Assembly: GCA_029379385.1 (NCBI GenBank)
Contig: CM055612.1
Span: 17,174,001-17,238,000 of the forward strand
Source: Quillaja saponaria
Taxonomy: Eukaryota > Streptophyta > Magnoliopsida > Fabales > Quillajaceae
Length of the DNA: 64,000 nucleotides
Reading direction: 5' to 3'
The notes under the pieces were generated by a model. The model was not told the origin of the DNA. It worked only from the letters and a program-made list of their open reading frames with translations, and did no database searches. Numbering within the stretch: position 1 is the first letter of the stretch; the number at the start of each line of letters is the position of its first letter. Shown here in pieces: positions 1-10,754 of the stretch. Both the position numbers and the translations under genes were made by a program.

Positions 1-1144
1 TTTATATTAAATTTATTTTTAGTGTAAATTTTTTATTATTTTATATTTTATTGATATCAGTTCATAGTTTTTGTTTTAAATAATTATTGGCCAATTGTGG
101 GATAAGGCCAATTAATGAAATAAGTCATGACTAATCCAAACAACTAACTAGGCTTTTAATCAGGTACAATTTTATTTAAATTGATTTGGTCAGCTCGAAC
201 GAAAATTATTGAAAACCCGATCCACTTGTTTGGTTGAACACTATTATTTGTTAATGTGTATATAAGTTTTTTTAATTATTTATTATCTCAATGATGATTT
301 AAGTGCTAATTAGACCTCTATGAGATGAATAGTATTTTGTGAAACAATCCTATAGAAAAGAGCAATCTTAGTTGTAATTTAAGAAAAATGTATTGATTTT
401 AATAAGTAAAAAATGAATTTTATTTAGCAATATAAAATTAGAAACAAGATGGTTGAAGAACTAGAGATTTATTTATTTGATAGAGTTTATATATAAAAGT
501 GTTTTCAAGAGAAAATCTAATTGTAATTGTACATATTGACCCAAATTCTAATAGTATTGAAAAAATCATCACTAATATTTGAAAAAGACTGTAACACTCA
601 ATTACATATACAGAAATTCTTGCAAAGATATTTATGAAGCAAGTGCTAGAGGCATACCATGTAATTTTTATTTTTTTTCTATTTTTTTGGTAAGAGGCAT
701 ACCATGTAATTTACTATTTTTGTTATTTTCATTGTCCATTTTTAGTCATGTAATATAGTTATGTTCACAATATAAAATATTAGAAATAATGGATATTAGT
801 TATGGGGATACCAAATTTTCCCTTCACAAAAATAAATTGGTGTTTTAAAAATTCAATCAATGCGAATGGTCAGACCATTATTTAGATGGTAGATAGAGAC
901 TGATTTGAACCATAAAACTATATTGTTGATTGGACTGTGTAAAACCGGACAATCTAGAGACAATTTTGGTTAGTCTGGATTTTTTATTTTTCTAAAATCT
1001 AAAAAAATTAAAATTGAATTGAGTTTTCAATATTTTAATAGGTCATACTAATATGCATTTAAATCCCGTTAAAAAATTAATTAAAAACCCCAAAACGTAT
1101 TATGCATCATTAAAACACACTAATTAATATATAATATTTTGAAA
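1..1144. other. AT-rich intergenic DNA
   Basis: I see no open reading frame with recognisable protein similarity, no RNA gene and no clear repeat boundary here. Poly(A)/poly(T) runs and low-complexity AT sequence dominate. Confidence 0.5.
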
Positions 1145-1570
1145 GTGTGACTAGATCAAATAAATTTCAAATTATTATTTTTTATTTCCTAAGTTGTTAA
1201 TATATAGTATCAACATATTAGTAGTCTACTTAATGTAGGCATAATTATATTATGTTTAATATTATAAAGATTAAATTAAATATTCTGTAGGTGTGACAAT
1301 ATTAAATAAATTTCAAATTTTTATTTTTATTTTTCTAAGTTGTTAATATATAATATCAATATTTTAGTATTATAATTATTGTAGGTATAATTATATTACA
1401 TTTAATACTATAAAGTTTAAATTAAATATTATGTAGGCATGACTATATTAAATAAACTTTAAATTATTATTTTATTTTCCTAAGTTGCTATATATTAGTA
1501 ATCTAATTACTATAGGAAAAATTATATTATGTTAATATTATAAATTTAAATTAAATATTTATATGAAATC
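1145..1570. repeat. Tandem repeat, three units of about 146 bp
   Basis: Three similar units start at 1145, 1291 and 1437, a period of exactly 146 bp twice. Each begins with GTGTGAC or GCATGAC, runs through ATTAAATAAA(T/C)TT and CCTAAGTTG, and ends in AAATTAAATATT. The third unit is shorter. No coding potential is seen. Confidence 0.75.
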
Positions 1571-1696
1571 ATTGGTTCGACCATGATTAAAACTTAACTC
1601 AAAAATCGATATTTTTTGTTTGTTCAATTTTTAAAACATTGACATAAATTGTGTTTCAATGTTTTTATACGTATAATTCTTCTTTGCATTCCAAGA

Positions 1697-1886
1697 AGGT
1701 GGATTATTACTAAGGCTAAATAATTTTACATTTTGATGATTTGCATATAAAAATTTACTACAGTTTTATACAAGAGAATATAAAAGAAAGTAGGTGGATT
1801 ATTTCTAAGGCTAAGTACTTTTTTGTTTTGATGATTTGTATATAAAAATTTACTACAGTTTTATATAAGAGAATATAAAAGACATA
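1697..1886. repeat. Tandem duplication, two units of 95 bp
   Basis: Two near-identical copies start at 1697 and 1792. Both contain AGGTGGATTATT, AAATTTACTACAGTTTTAT and GAGAATATAAAAGA in the same order, with a handful of substitutions. Confidence 0.8.
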
Positions 1887-2141
1887 CTAATACTAGTAAG
1901 AACTTATTTATCCCCTATGAGCAAGATAAATTAAAGCTTTTTTTTTTTTTTTTCTGCAATTAAAAGAAATCAACTTTCCCTCAACTTCAAATTGTGGGTT
2001 CGATCTCTGTTTTTTCACCCAAAAAAAAAAAAAAAAAATTACTATTGATCTTCAATACGAAGGAGTATATGTGTGTCAATATTAACACAAGAAATTAATA
2101 TTTTTCTTACCTTCTAATGCAAGAAATTAATTAATAGTGTG

Positions 2142-2670
2142 TAGGGGTGGCAATGAGCCGAGCTAGCTCGTGAACAGCTCGTGAGCTACTCGTTAAGAGC
2201 TCGGATCAAGCTCGGCTCGTTTTCTAAACGAGCCGATCTTGAGCTTTATTTTAAGCTCGTTTAGTAAAACGAGCCGAGCTCAATCTTTCCAAAGCTCGGC
2301 TCGTGAGCTCGTGAGCTAGCTCGTTTAATATTATTTAATAATTTTTTTTATTATTTATATATACATTTATAATAAATATATTTATATACAACAAAACTAA
2401 CACAAATTGTTACTTGGTTTAGTGGTAAACTGCACAAATTTTCACTAAGAGGTCTTGGGTTCGACTCTCCTTGCCTACAAAACATTTTTAGAATTTTCAA
2501 AAAAATTTCACGAGCCCTTAACGAGCCGAGCCGAGCTTGAATATTTGCTCGCGAGCCCTTAACGAGCTTAGGCTCACGAGCCTAAGACGAGCTCGAGCCG
2601 AGCTCGAGCCCGCCTAAAATGAGACAAGCCGAGCCGAGCTTTGCCAAAGCTCGGCTCGTTGACACCCCTA
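2142..2670 (+). mobile_element. hAT-type MITE, copy 1 (529 bp)
   Basis: The element starts TAGGGGTGGCAA and ends TTGACACCCCTA, so its terminal inverted repeats match with one substitution. It is flanked by a perfect 8-bp duplication, ATAGTGTG, at 2134-2141 and 2671-2678, the hallmark of hAT insertion. The ends are unusually GC-rich for this window and built from repeated GAGCTCGGCTCG-like motifs, while the centre is AT-rich and carries a tRNA-like split promoter. There is no transposase, so it is non-autonomous. A second copy lies inverted at 40896-41428. Confidence 0.92.
2415..2467 (+). promoter_or_regulatory. tRNA-like internal pol III promoter (A box and B box) inside the MITE
   Basis: TGGTTTAGTGG at 2415-2425 matches the A-box pattern, and GGTTCGACTC at 2458-2467 matches the B box. 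Starts are 43 bp apart, within the usual spacing for tRNA genes and tRNA-derived SINEs. I cannot fold a full cloverleaf, so this is a tRNA-derived relic rather than a functional tRNA gene. Confidence 0.6.
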
Positions 2671-2678
2671 ATAGTGTG

Positions 2679-4678
2679 TTAAAACACAATTTGTATATAG
2701 CAAAGTACTCAGTTGAAATAGAAACTAAAGAGAAAGTGAGAGAGTTATATATACCTTAGGAGTTCTAATCAAAAAAAAAAAAAGTAAGAGATAGTCATGG
2801 TCTCAGAGCCACAATCAGAGCTCTCTTCATTCCAATATCAAGGAGATAAAGGTAACCCATCAAAGTTTTTCATGAACTAGCAGCTGAGTCTACCATCACC
2901 TCCTTTCAGAGTTGGAAAGGAGAGAGCCTTAACTTTGGCTTAAAACCAAATCAAAAACTCTAATAAGAATTAACCTAGATATGCATATCTATATTATGTG
3001 TGTTTGTGAATTATATATAGGCTAAGGCATGTGGTCTAGATGTAATATGAACCATTGAACTTGAATGATGAAATACATTTGCTACTTTCCTTTTAGCATC
3101 TAATTTGTGTAATTAATATTTTGTTAATTTCCTAATATCTGTAATAGGCATATGACTTTCCTTTTCTTTTAGGCATTAGAAGTTTTCTTTTATTTTGAGA
3201 AATACTTTATTTCTATTTTCTTTAATTTAGGAGGGAAACTTTCCTTCTATTATGCTTTTGCTTCCTTTTCTTTTGAGAAATAATTCTCTTTCTAATTTTA
3301 TTTTATTTTTTTTATTTTTTTATTTTTACTTAGGACCGAAACTTTCCATTTTTCTATGATTATTTATTTTATGTTTTTTTACCCATTGTTTAAGGGTTGA
3401 ATTAACTCAGTGGAATATCCTTTTTAATATTCAATTAGTTAGAAGCATAACAATTATAGACCTGTGGGCTATGGCTATATGAACCATTGAACAAAAACAA
3501 TTGAAGTTTCCTTCTCCAATTTGGAGTTGTTCTCTGCTTTAATGGTTTGTTAAATCTTTGTTGCTATATTACATTGTATCCCGCGGTTGAGAAGGAAGGA
3601 GACAAGGAAATATATGAGCTAAGCTAAAAATAACATAACTTTAAGGTTTGAATTCTGATTTGCACGCCGACCCAAAAATTAGAGTCTTTTTGTTTTTAAA
3701 TTGAAGTTTCTAATCTGACATAGTATTTCATCCACGTGGTTCAAAATGTTACATAAATCCTATATAACTCAGTGAAAATCAAAAAGTTAATTTTGGTCAT
3801 CTAAGTTAACAAAATAATGTCTGTTAGTGTTCTGTTTATGCAATGCTTTATATTATATCTCTTGTAGTTTGGATTCTCTATAATATATATATATAAATCA
3901 CCCTAAGTATTATCTATCTCATGTGGTTTGGACTTATCAAGAGCATTAACAATTTAATTGTGATCATCCTATGTATTTATTTAGAAGCCTTTATAAATTG
4001 TACAAAAAGGAAACAAAGAAATATAATTATATTTCATGTTAATGTAACCAATCCAATAATATTTATCAGTTTAATTTGATAATCTTATGTATTAATTTAA
4101 TCATATGGAAAAATCTTTACAATTATATTAATTTTTTCATTTAATTAATAGATGAGAGATGGAGAATAGGTGAGCGCATCGGCTGGATACACGAATAAGG
4201 TCATATTTAAGTAAGTTTTATGAAGCCGATGAGGTCATAGTTCAAAAACTATAATGAGATTTGAATCACACCATTGACATATGTTGGTTATTTTCTTCTA
4301 ACTTGAGAGTTATTTCTCTCATTTTTTGAATCGATATATTAAGTTGTAAGGTTTGGATTGGGTTTATCCATTGTAATTTGATATATGATTGATGAAAATA
4401 ATATATAGATAGAAAAAACAAAGAACTTGTATGAACATCTCTAACGTTCATCTTATTGCTTAGTTAGTTAGTATTATATTTACTAGGATTACTTGTTGTA
4501 TTTTGATATATGATTAATATAAATCTATATCTATACTATACTAAAAGGAAAAGACCCTTTTAGGTTGCAGCTTATTGGTATTTAACATTAGAAAATAAAT
4601 TATTCCTCGTAGGAACAATCTCTATTTACTCTGTATTATTTGAGGACGATACATGTGCTTACATAGGTAAAATCCGTG
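2679..4678. other. Intergenic DNA without recognised genes
   Basis: No supported coding region is seen. Pyrimidine-rich and AT-rich stretches dominate. At 4530 the motif TCTATACTATACTAAAAGG resembles plant Helitron 5' ends, but no matching 3' end was identified. Confidence 0.4.
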
Positions 4679-4900
4679 TCAACTGTCATATGTTTTTTCT
4701 AGATCAATGAAGTCCATATGAAGATTCTTTTTTTCATCTTTGTTCTCCATTAATCTTCTAAGTAAGAAAATAGTATCCACTGTAAATCTTTTCAGCATAA
4801 ATCTAAATTGATTCTCAGAAGCTGAAGTCTCATTCCTAAACCTAGCCTCCATCACCCTTTCCCACATATTCATTTTATGTGTCATAATCCTTATAACTCG
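4679..4900 (-). pseudogene. RTE-like LINE reverse-transcriptase fragment
   Basis: The minus-strand reading has the order WERV.EAR.R.ET, ENQF.FM, FLLRRLMENK and MDFIDLEK.YDS. This is the reverse-transcriptase core block of plant RTE-like non-LTR retrotransposons; the last motif precedes the YDRVP-type catalytic region. Only about 75 residues remain, with neither endonuclease nor the YADD block. The same family is present nearly full length at 42.0-45.1 kb. Its upstream end abuts LTR copy A, whose insertion probably truncated it. Confidence 0.75.
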
Positions 4901-7900
4901 ATATCGTAAATTCAAAGTTTAGATATAAGGTGTAAGTTTTAGTTATAAAATAGTAAACATATGAACAAAACAACATCATAATTGAACATGCTATAATCCG
5001 ATATCTTAATGAACATCTTAACATGTTTGTAAGTAATCTGTTGTGGCTAGGTGAATAAAATTTTATATCGAGTAAAATTAAAATAAGTGGACACTTGTAT
5101 ATAAGTAATTATACACATATAATTAGAGAATTAATTACTATCACATGTTGGGTTGACTATCAATTAAATTTCATTTTATAAAAATTGTACTAATAATTAA
5201 AGTTAAAGCTTGTATACAATAAAATAGAAAACAATAGTAATAGTTAAAGATAAATTTCGACCACAAGTTGTAAAATGAAAAGATGACCTTAAATTTTGCA
5301 ACTTACTATTTTCTTTCTTTTCTCTTCGTTTCCTCCCATTGACCGACTTCCTTTCATTTTCCTTTCTTTCTCTTTCTCTTTGGACCGTTTGTCCTAGCTC
5401 TAGATCCTTCTATTTTGTATTCTTCACTTGAGCCGATTTTCTTACCATTTTCTCAGCTCCACAGCCTTTGTTTTCTCCTTTATTTTCTGCGACTTGAACC
5501 TTCACTTTTCATGTCTTGCTTTGTTCTTCATTTTTGCCCGTGAAGAGCACCCTTGCAACCTGATAAAGTTTTAGTGTAGTTGACTTCAATTTCAATGTAA
5601 GTTTCACTAACTTTCAAGATCATACTGCTGGTTTTGTTTTATGCCCATAAAAATGATAGGGTTGTTTTAGCCTTTAAGACAGTCACTACATAAGTTTTTC
5701 TTTTTCATCTTACACAGCCTACAGGTAGCTCTTGATCTAAAACATAACCTCCTGGTAACCATAAACCTTTAATTGTTGGTAGCCAACTAATTGATGGCTT
5801 ATTCAAGTGCACAAAAATTGTGCCTGCAACCACAAAGTCCCAAGAAACCTTATTGTTATAGGGTTTTTAGGCCTGAAACTTGGAAAAAAGCTTTTAATTG
5901 TTTTTAGACGGTTTGCCACTTTGTTGGGCTTGCCTGGGGCTTCGATTTGGCGTACTATGGACCCTCAAACTCTTCCCAGATTAAAAGTAATCCATTTTGA
6001 GGTTGGATTGGGCTGCCACATCCTATGTCATTTGTATACTTATTTATACTGATACGAAAATAGGACTTAACCAAAATATAAGGTAAGATATAATTAAACA
6101 ACAAACTAAGATGATCCTAACATAATTCTATGATAACTAAGGGATAACTTATAAAATATAAGAATAATCTAGTACTCAAGTAGCTGCTATTTGCTGGAGC
6201 CTAACAGTGGATAGCATTAAAAATGGGGTATTATAGTTTTGTTCAAATAACGAATTTCTTAGTTCAAGATGATGAATTATTGTTTATACCATGATGTTAA
6301 ATAAGAATACATTTTTGTTTATACCCTGCTGTTATAACAGTTATCATGTTTACTCAATTTCTTATACTACAAAATGAAATATAGATGACTAACAGCAAGA
6401 ACAAATAAAGCCAAAGACAGAGCCAAACTTGGATGACTTGGGAAGGAATAAAAAACCTAGAAGAAAGAGGCAGTGGAATGTAAAAAGAAAAGAAAAGTGA
6501 AAGAAACAAAAAAAAAAAACAAAGACAAAAACAAAAGAATACTAAAGTCAAACCAATAAAATTATGTGGTGGAAAATATTTCTTGTATTACACACATGTT
6601 TTTATGTATGTATATATATATATATATAAATTTATACAAGTGTTTCTCTATTTTTTTTTTTTTTTTTTTTTTACTTTGCTTAAAAATTAAGAGTAATAGT
6701 TAAATGGTTAGTATAGTGAAATTTATAACTTGTAGGTGTTAAAAATAGTATGAGTAAGGAGGTCTTGGAAATTGGAATCTACATATGGATATTAGGATTG
6801 TATAAGTTATGTTTTGATGGAAGTTAAATGATTGAATTTAATGATTGAAACATTAATAGCATAAGAGTTAATAGAATTGTGTTAAATGTGTTGGGAAGCA
6901 TGTATATACCCATAAACACATACATATGAATTAAAATAAAATATGCACATTAGGTACTCAACGAAATGCCTAAGGAAATTAAATGCTAATATATGCATAA
7001 CAGTTGATTTACATCAGTTTCATTAATTAAATAGTTAATTAGAAGATATGAATTTGATTATGTTAATATTAAACTTAATAATTAGAGTATAAGTAAAGTT
7101 GAATTAATGGTTTGTATAAGATTTCTTATTGCATGCATAAGCATACATGCATATATATTTAACGAAATAAAATATATCTTTAAGATATTCAGTAAAATGT
7201 TAAGAGAAATTAGTTATCAAATAGTATGTTAAGTATATATGCATATATATTTAACGAAATAAAATATATCTTTAAGATATTCAGTAAAATGTTAAGAGAA
7301 ATTAGTTATCGAATAGTATGTTAAGTATATATATATATAGGATTGAGGAATCATGAAATTAACTATGAAATTATTACTTTAAGTAACATATGAATTTATG
7401 ATTTTCAATTTCGGATTATGTCAAGGATATACCGACACCTTCGCATCCTAGATGGAACGACGAATCATATCCTTGAGCTTTGTGAGTGAATTATGTATTC
7501 TTTGGTTGTTAGATTAAGGTGTTTGATTGTTTATGTGTGTATTTGAATTATATGAATTTTGTTTATTATGTGACTTTGTTTGTGTTTGATAAATGTCAAT
7601 AAAGTGAAATTTCTCTCCGAAATGATTTTTACTTCTGAAATAGAATCCATGTGCACTTAAAATATTTTGAGATACTCTTATTTGATATGTGATATGAAAT
7701 GATTGAGTACTTAGTTCCGGTGAGATAGATATGTAGGATATGTTTGTTGTGCAAGTGCAAGAATTGAAGGTGGGAGGATATATGTTGTGCGGGGCTAAGT
7801 TACTCTAATTGGCCCTTTGTGTGCTTTGAGTGATTTGAATGATTGAATTCTTTGTTGTATCATGTATTACATGAAAGGTGTTTGATAAATTTTATGTTGT

Positions 7901-8541
7901 TATATTTACATGTGTGTGAAATTTAATTATCTTAAAATTCATGTTATTTTGAAATTATTTGATCTTTGTATTTTATTTATGTTTTGATTGATGCTAGTAC
8001 CCTTACGGTACATTATTCACTTATTGAGTCTTTGTGACTCACTTACCTTTTTTTTTTTTTTTTGTTAGTATCAAGATATTAGCGTTTATTGCCTAGGGAT
8101 TCGTGACTTACAGATAATATTGTAGCAATCTATACTTCAGAATCACTCACTTGAAGCCAAATGATGAAGTTGCAGTCACATTAAGCTTTAAGTTGTCGTG
8201 TTTTGTTGTGCATAGTAGTTTAACTGTGGTTGTTGATGTGATGATTGGAGCTGAGCTCCTCTGTGTATATTGATATTGTTGTTTACTGGTTGTTTGCAAC
8301 CAAATTATACATGTGTGTGCTATCAAGCATGTTATACTTTATCGGGAACCTTTGCCAAAATTTTCAATTAAAATGTTATGTGTTTGATAAACAAGTTTAT
8401 GTCTTTAATTTAATTCATCAAAACTCTCTTTTTAATTATGTGTTCAAGAGTGATATGTGTTCAGTTGATATGAAGACAGGGTTATGGGGATTTAGTTATT
8501 CATTCTTCTCGTCATTCATGCCTTCTTATATGAGTGTGACA
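4889..8541 (+). mobile_element. LTR copy A of a recurring window-wide LTR family
   Basis: The 5' part (TTATAACTCGATATC, then TTTAGATATAAGGTG) matches the LTR starts at 62191 and 62779. The 3' part shares ordered blocks with copy B (15258-18024) and with copy C in reverse. Shared blocks are a CCGGTGAGATAG motif near 7720, GTACCCTTACGGTAC near 8000, a GAGCTGAGCTCC motif near 8250 and a terminal GAGTGTGACA at 8532-8541. No gag or pol was found, so it is probably a solo LTR or a non-autonomous element. At 3.65 kb it is longer than copy B, partly through an internal duplication. The start is uncertain by about 10 bp. Confidence 0.65.
7149..7332. repeat. Tandem duplication of 92 bp inside LTR copy A
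   Basis: Units start at 7149 and 7241 with GCATATATATTTAACG. They run through GATATTCAGTAAAATG to TATGTTAAGTATATA and differ by about one base (TATCAAAT against TATCGAAT), so the duplication looks recent compared with the surrounding LTR. Confidence 0.85.
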
Positions 8542-9309
8542 TGGGAAATTACTTAGCTAGTTCTTGGCCACAATTGCAAAACATTATTTTTGGTTTTTTG
8601 ATGAGTACAAGTGAGAAATTTGATATGCTGCAATTGGCCACAATTTTACTTATAAACAGTTGATTCACAGTAATAGAAAATAATGGATATAAAATGAAGT
8701 TCATAGGGAGGGATTAGGCACATGTCCAACTCATTTTTAGCATAAAGATTTTCAATTTTCAGCCCCGTGAAATTTGGCTCTACTATTTCTTTGAAATGAA
8801 AATTTTCAGCTGCAAAATAGTTTCGAATCTAATTGAAAACATTCAATAAAACTGTGGATAAAAACATAAATAAAATTCTAAAGTGACAAGTTTTTCTAGC
8901 AGGTCAAAAAAAAAAAAAAAAAAAAAACTCACTGAGCTATCATCACCTCTATTGAACATTTGCCAGTTTACATTGGGTATTTAATACCCAACAAAGTGAA
9001 TGGGTATTGTATAATCCACCTATTATTATTTTATATACTTTAAAGTATATAGTAATATTTCTATCAAAAGAATTGTATAGCAATATCTTTTTATCTAAAT
9101 ATATGGATAATGGTGAGAAAACAATTTTTAGCTTCACAATAATAGAATTATGTTGAGTAGAAATAAAATATATGCACAATACAGTTTAAATTATATAGTA
9201 AATCTCATATCCAAAGAATTATACATAAATATTTTTTGATAATTTTTTACTTAGATATATGGATAAAATTATGATAACTAAATGTTTTTTTTTTTTAACT
9301 ATGTTTTTT

Positions 9310-9502
9310 TTCATAAAAAAATAATTATATATTTTGATGTTATTGAAAATTATATTTTAGGCCAGTCTTCTTGTTTTATCCATACCTAACAGATAAAAAT
9401 TAAAAATATTCAAACTCATTTAGGACTCTCTTAAGACCGAATTATAGAGCCCAACAGGACTGGGCTGTGCCTAACATAGACCTGCTCTAATTGCTATCCC
9501 TA
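9310..9502 (-). mobile_element. Truncated end of a hAT MITE (family of 13366-14252)
   Basis: The right end reads, on the minus strand, TAGGGATAGCAATTAGAG followed by GGTCTATGTTAGGC. This parallels the end of the 13.4-14.25 kb element (AGAGATGATAATTGGGC, then GGATCTATGTCAAGC). An internal ATTTTGATGTTATTGAAAA block is also shared. No matching left end was found. Confidence 0.45.
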
Positions 9503-10754
9503 GAGGTTATATAGGGACTTCTCCCAACAAATGGCATAGAGACTAAATTAGTGGGTAGTGATGCGTGTAGTCATGTATAAAGAGACTCCTCTTTATTCAT
9601 AATTCTAATTCCAGACATTTTTTTTTTTCAAAACACCCTCCTTGTACTTTAAATATTTTTAGTTTCACTTTCACATTAAGTTGGCAGCCTTTGAAAAGGT
9701 TATTTTGCTTCTTTTATCTTTATGCTTGTGATACCCTACACAAGAAAAATGGTTTGCAAAGACAAACATATTTCTGTCTCCGATAAAATATTTTCAGACG
9801 CAGATTTGGCATCTACCCCTAATGGTACATGAAAATTGCAAAAACAATTTCAAAGACGACAATAACTTTCCCCTCTAATAATTTATGTCCATTTTTATAA
9901 TAATTTAGAAAAGACTTAAATTAGAATATTATAATAAGACATGGATATAAACTTTTAAATTAGAATATTATAATAAGACATGGATACTTTACTTTCTTAT
10001 AGCACTAGATTAAAAAAATAAATAAAAAAAGATCCCATTAGCTTAAATAATTGGTGCTACATTGATTTTTTTTTTTTTGGATAACTAAAGATGTATCATA
10101 AAGTATATTTTACATTATATCATAGTCTCGTAGACACAACGGACAGCTTGATATAGTTGTCTTTTCTTAATGCCACGGATACTTTACTTCTTATACCCCT
10201 AATAGTACATGATCTTTTCTTAATGCCAAAAAAAGATTTCCAATTTAAGTTCACCTAAAGACTTTTCATTAAAAAAGAAACAGTAGGCATATATTCTTGA
10301 TCTAGCTGCTATTCTGGCCTTCCTTCTGATTCAAAAAACACTAAACTACATAGTCACGCCTTCAAACTTAAAAAAATGACAAAAGCATAATCAGTTAATC
10401 TTAGTGAAGGAAACTTATATAACTATCACTGCAAGCATATAACTTGGATGAAATCATACCTGAGTTTAAGACTCTTTTTTATTTTCGGACTACAGTTTCA
10501 ACCCAGAACTCCATTCTATATACGGATTAAAAAATTTAAAAAAAACTTATACAACTTAAAAGGTACTTAAACTTTTTTAAAAAATTTCACTATTACATTG
10601 ATGAACCACACAAAATAACACAAATGACAATCCCCATAGTCCAGACAAGTACACTAGAATATTTCAGAATGTTATATATCTGTGTAATCGTGCATCATCA
10701 TTAAGAAATTTATTCATTCATGATTTAAAATGACCATAGATCATTCAACAAGGT
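9503..10754. other. Intergenic DNA downstream of the O-methyltransferase
   Basis: This AT-rich stretch lies 3' of the minus-strand O-methyltransferase. It contains a 39-bp direct repeat (TTAAATTAGAATATTATAAT at 9916 and 9955). I see no coding region. Confidence 0.5.

Noticed and set aside
1985..2040. SINE with B box GGGTTCGATCTC and poly(A) tail
   Set aside because: No A box at a proper distance and no target duplication were seen.
2404..2475. Functional tRNA gene
   Set aside because: A and B boxes are present but no acceptor stem or anticodon arm could be paired, and it lies within a MITE.
8245..8556. 103-residue plus-strand frame
   Set aside because: It lies in the conserved 3' part of LTR copy A, is not open in copies B or C, and has no recognisable domain.
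9732..9850. CACTA-like end (CTACACAAGAAAAATGG)
   Set aside because: The terminal CACTA is altered, no opposite end was found and no subterminal repeats are visible.
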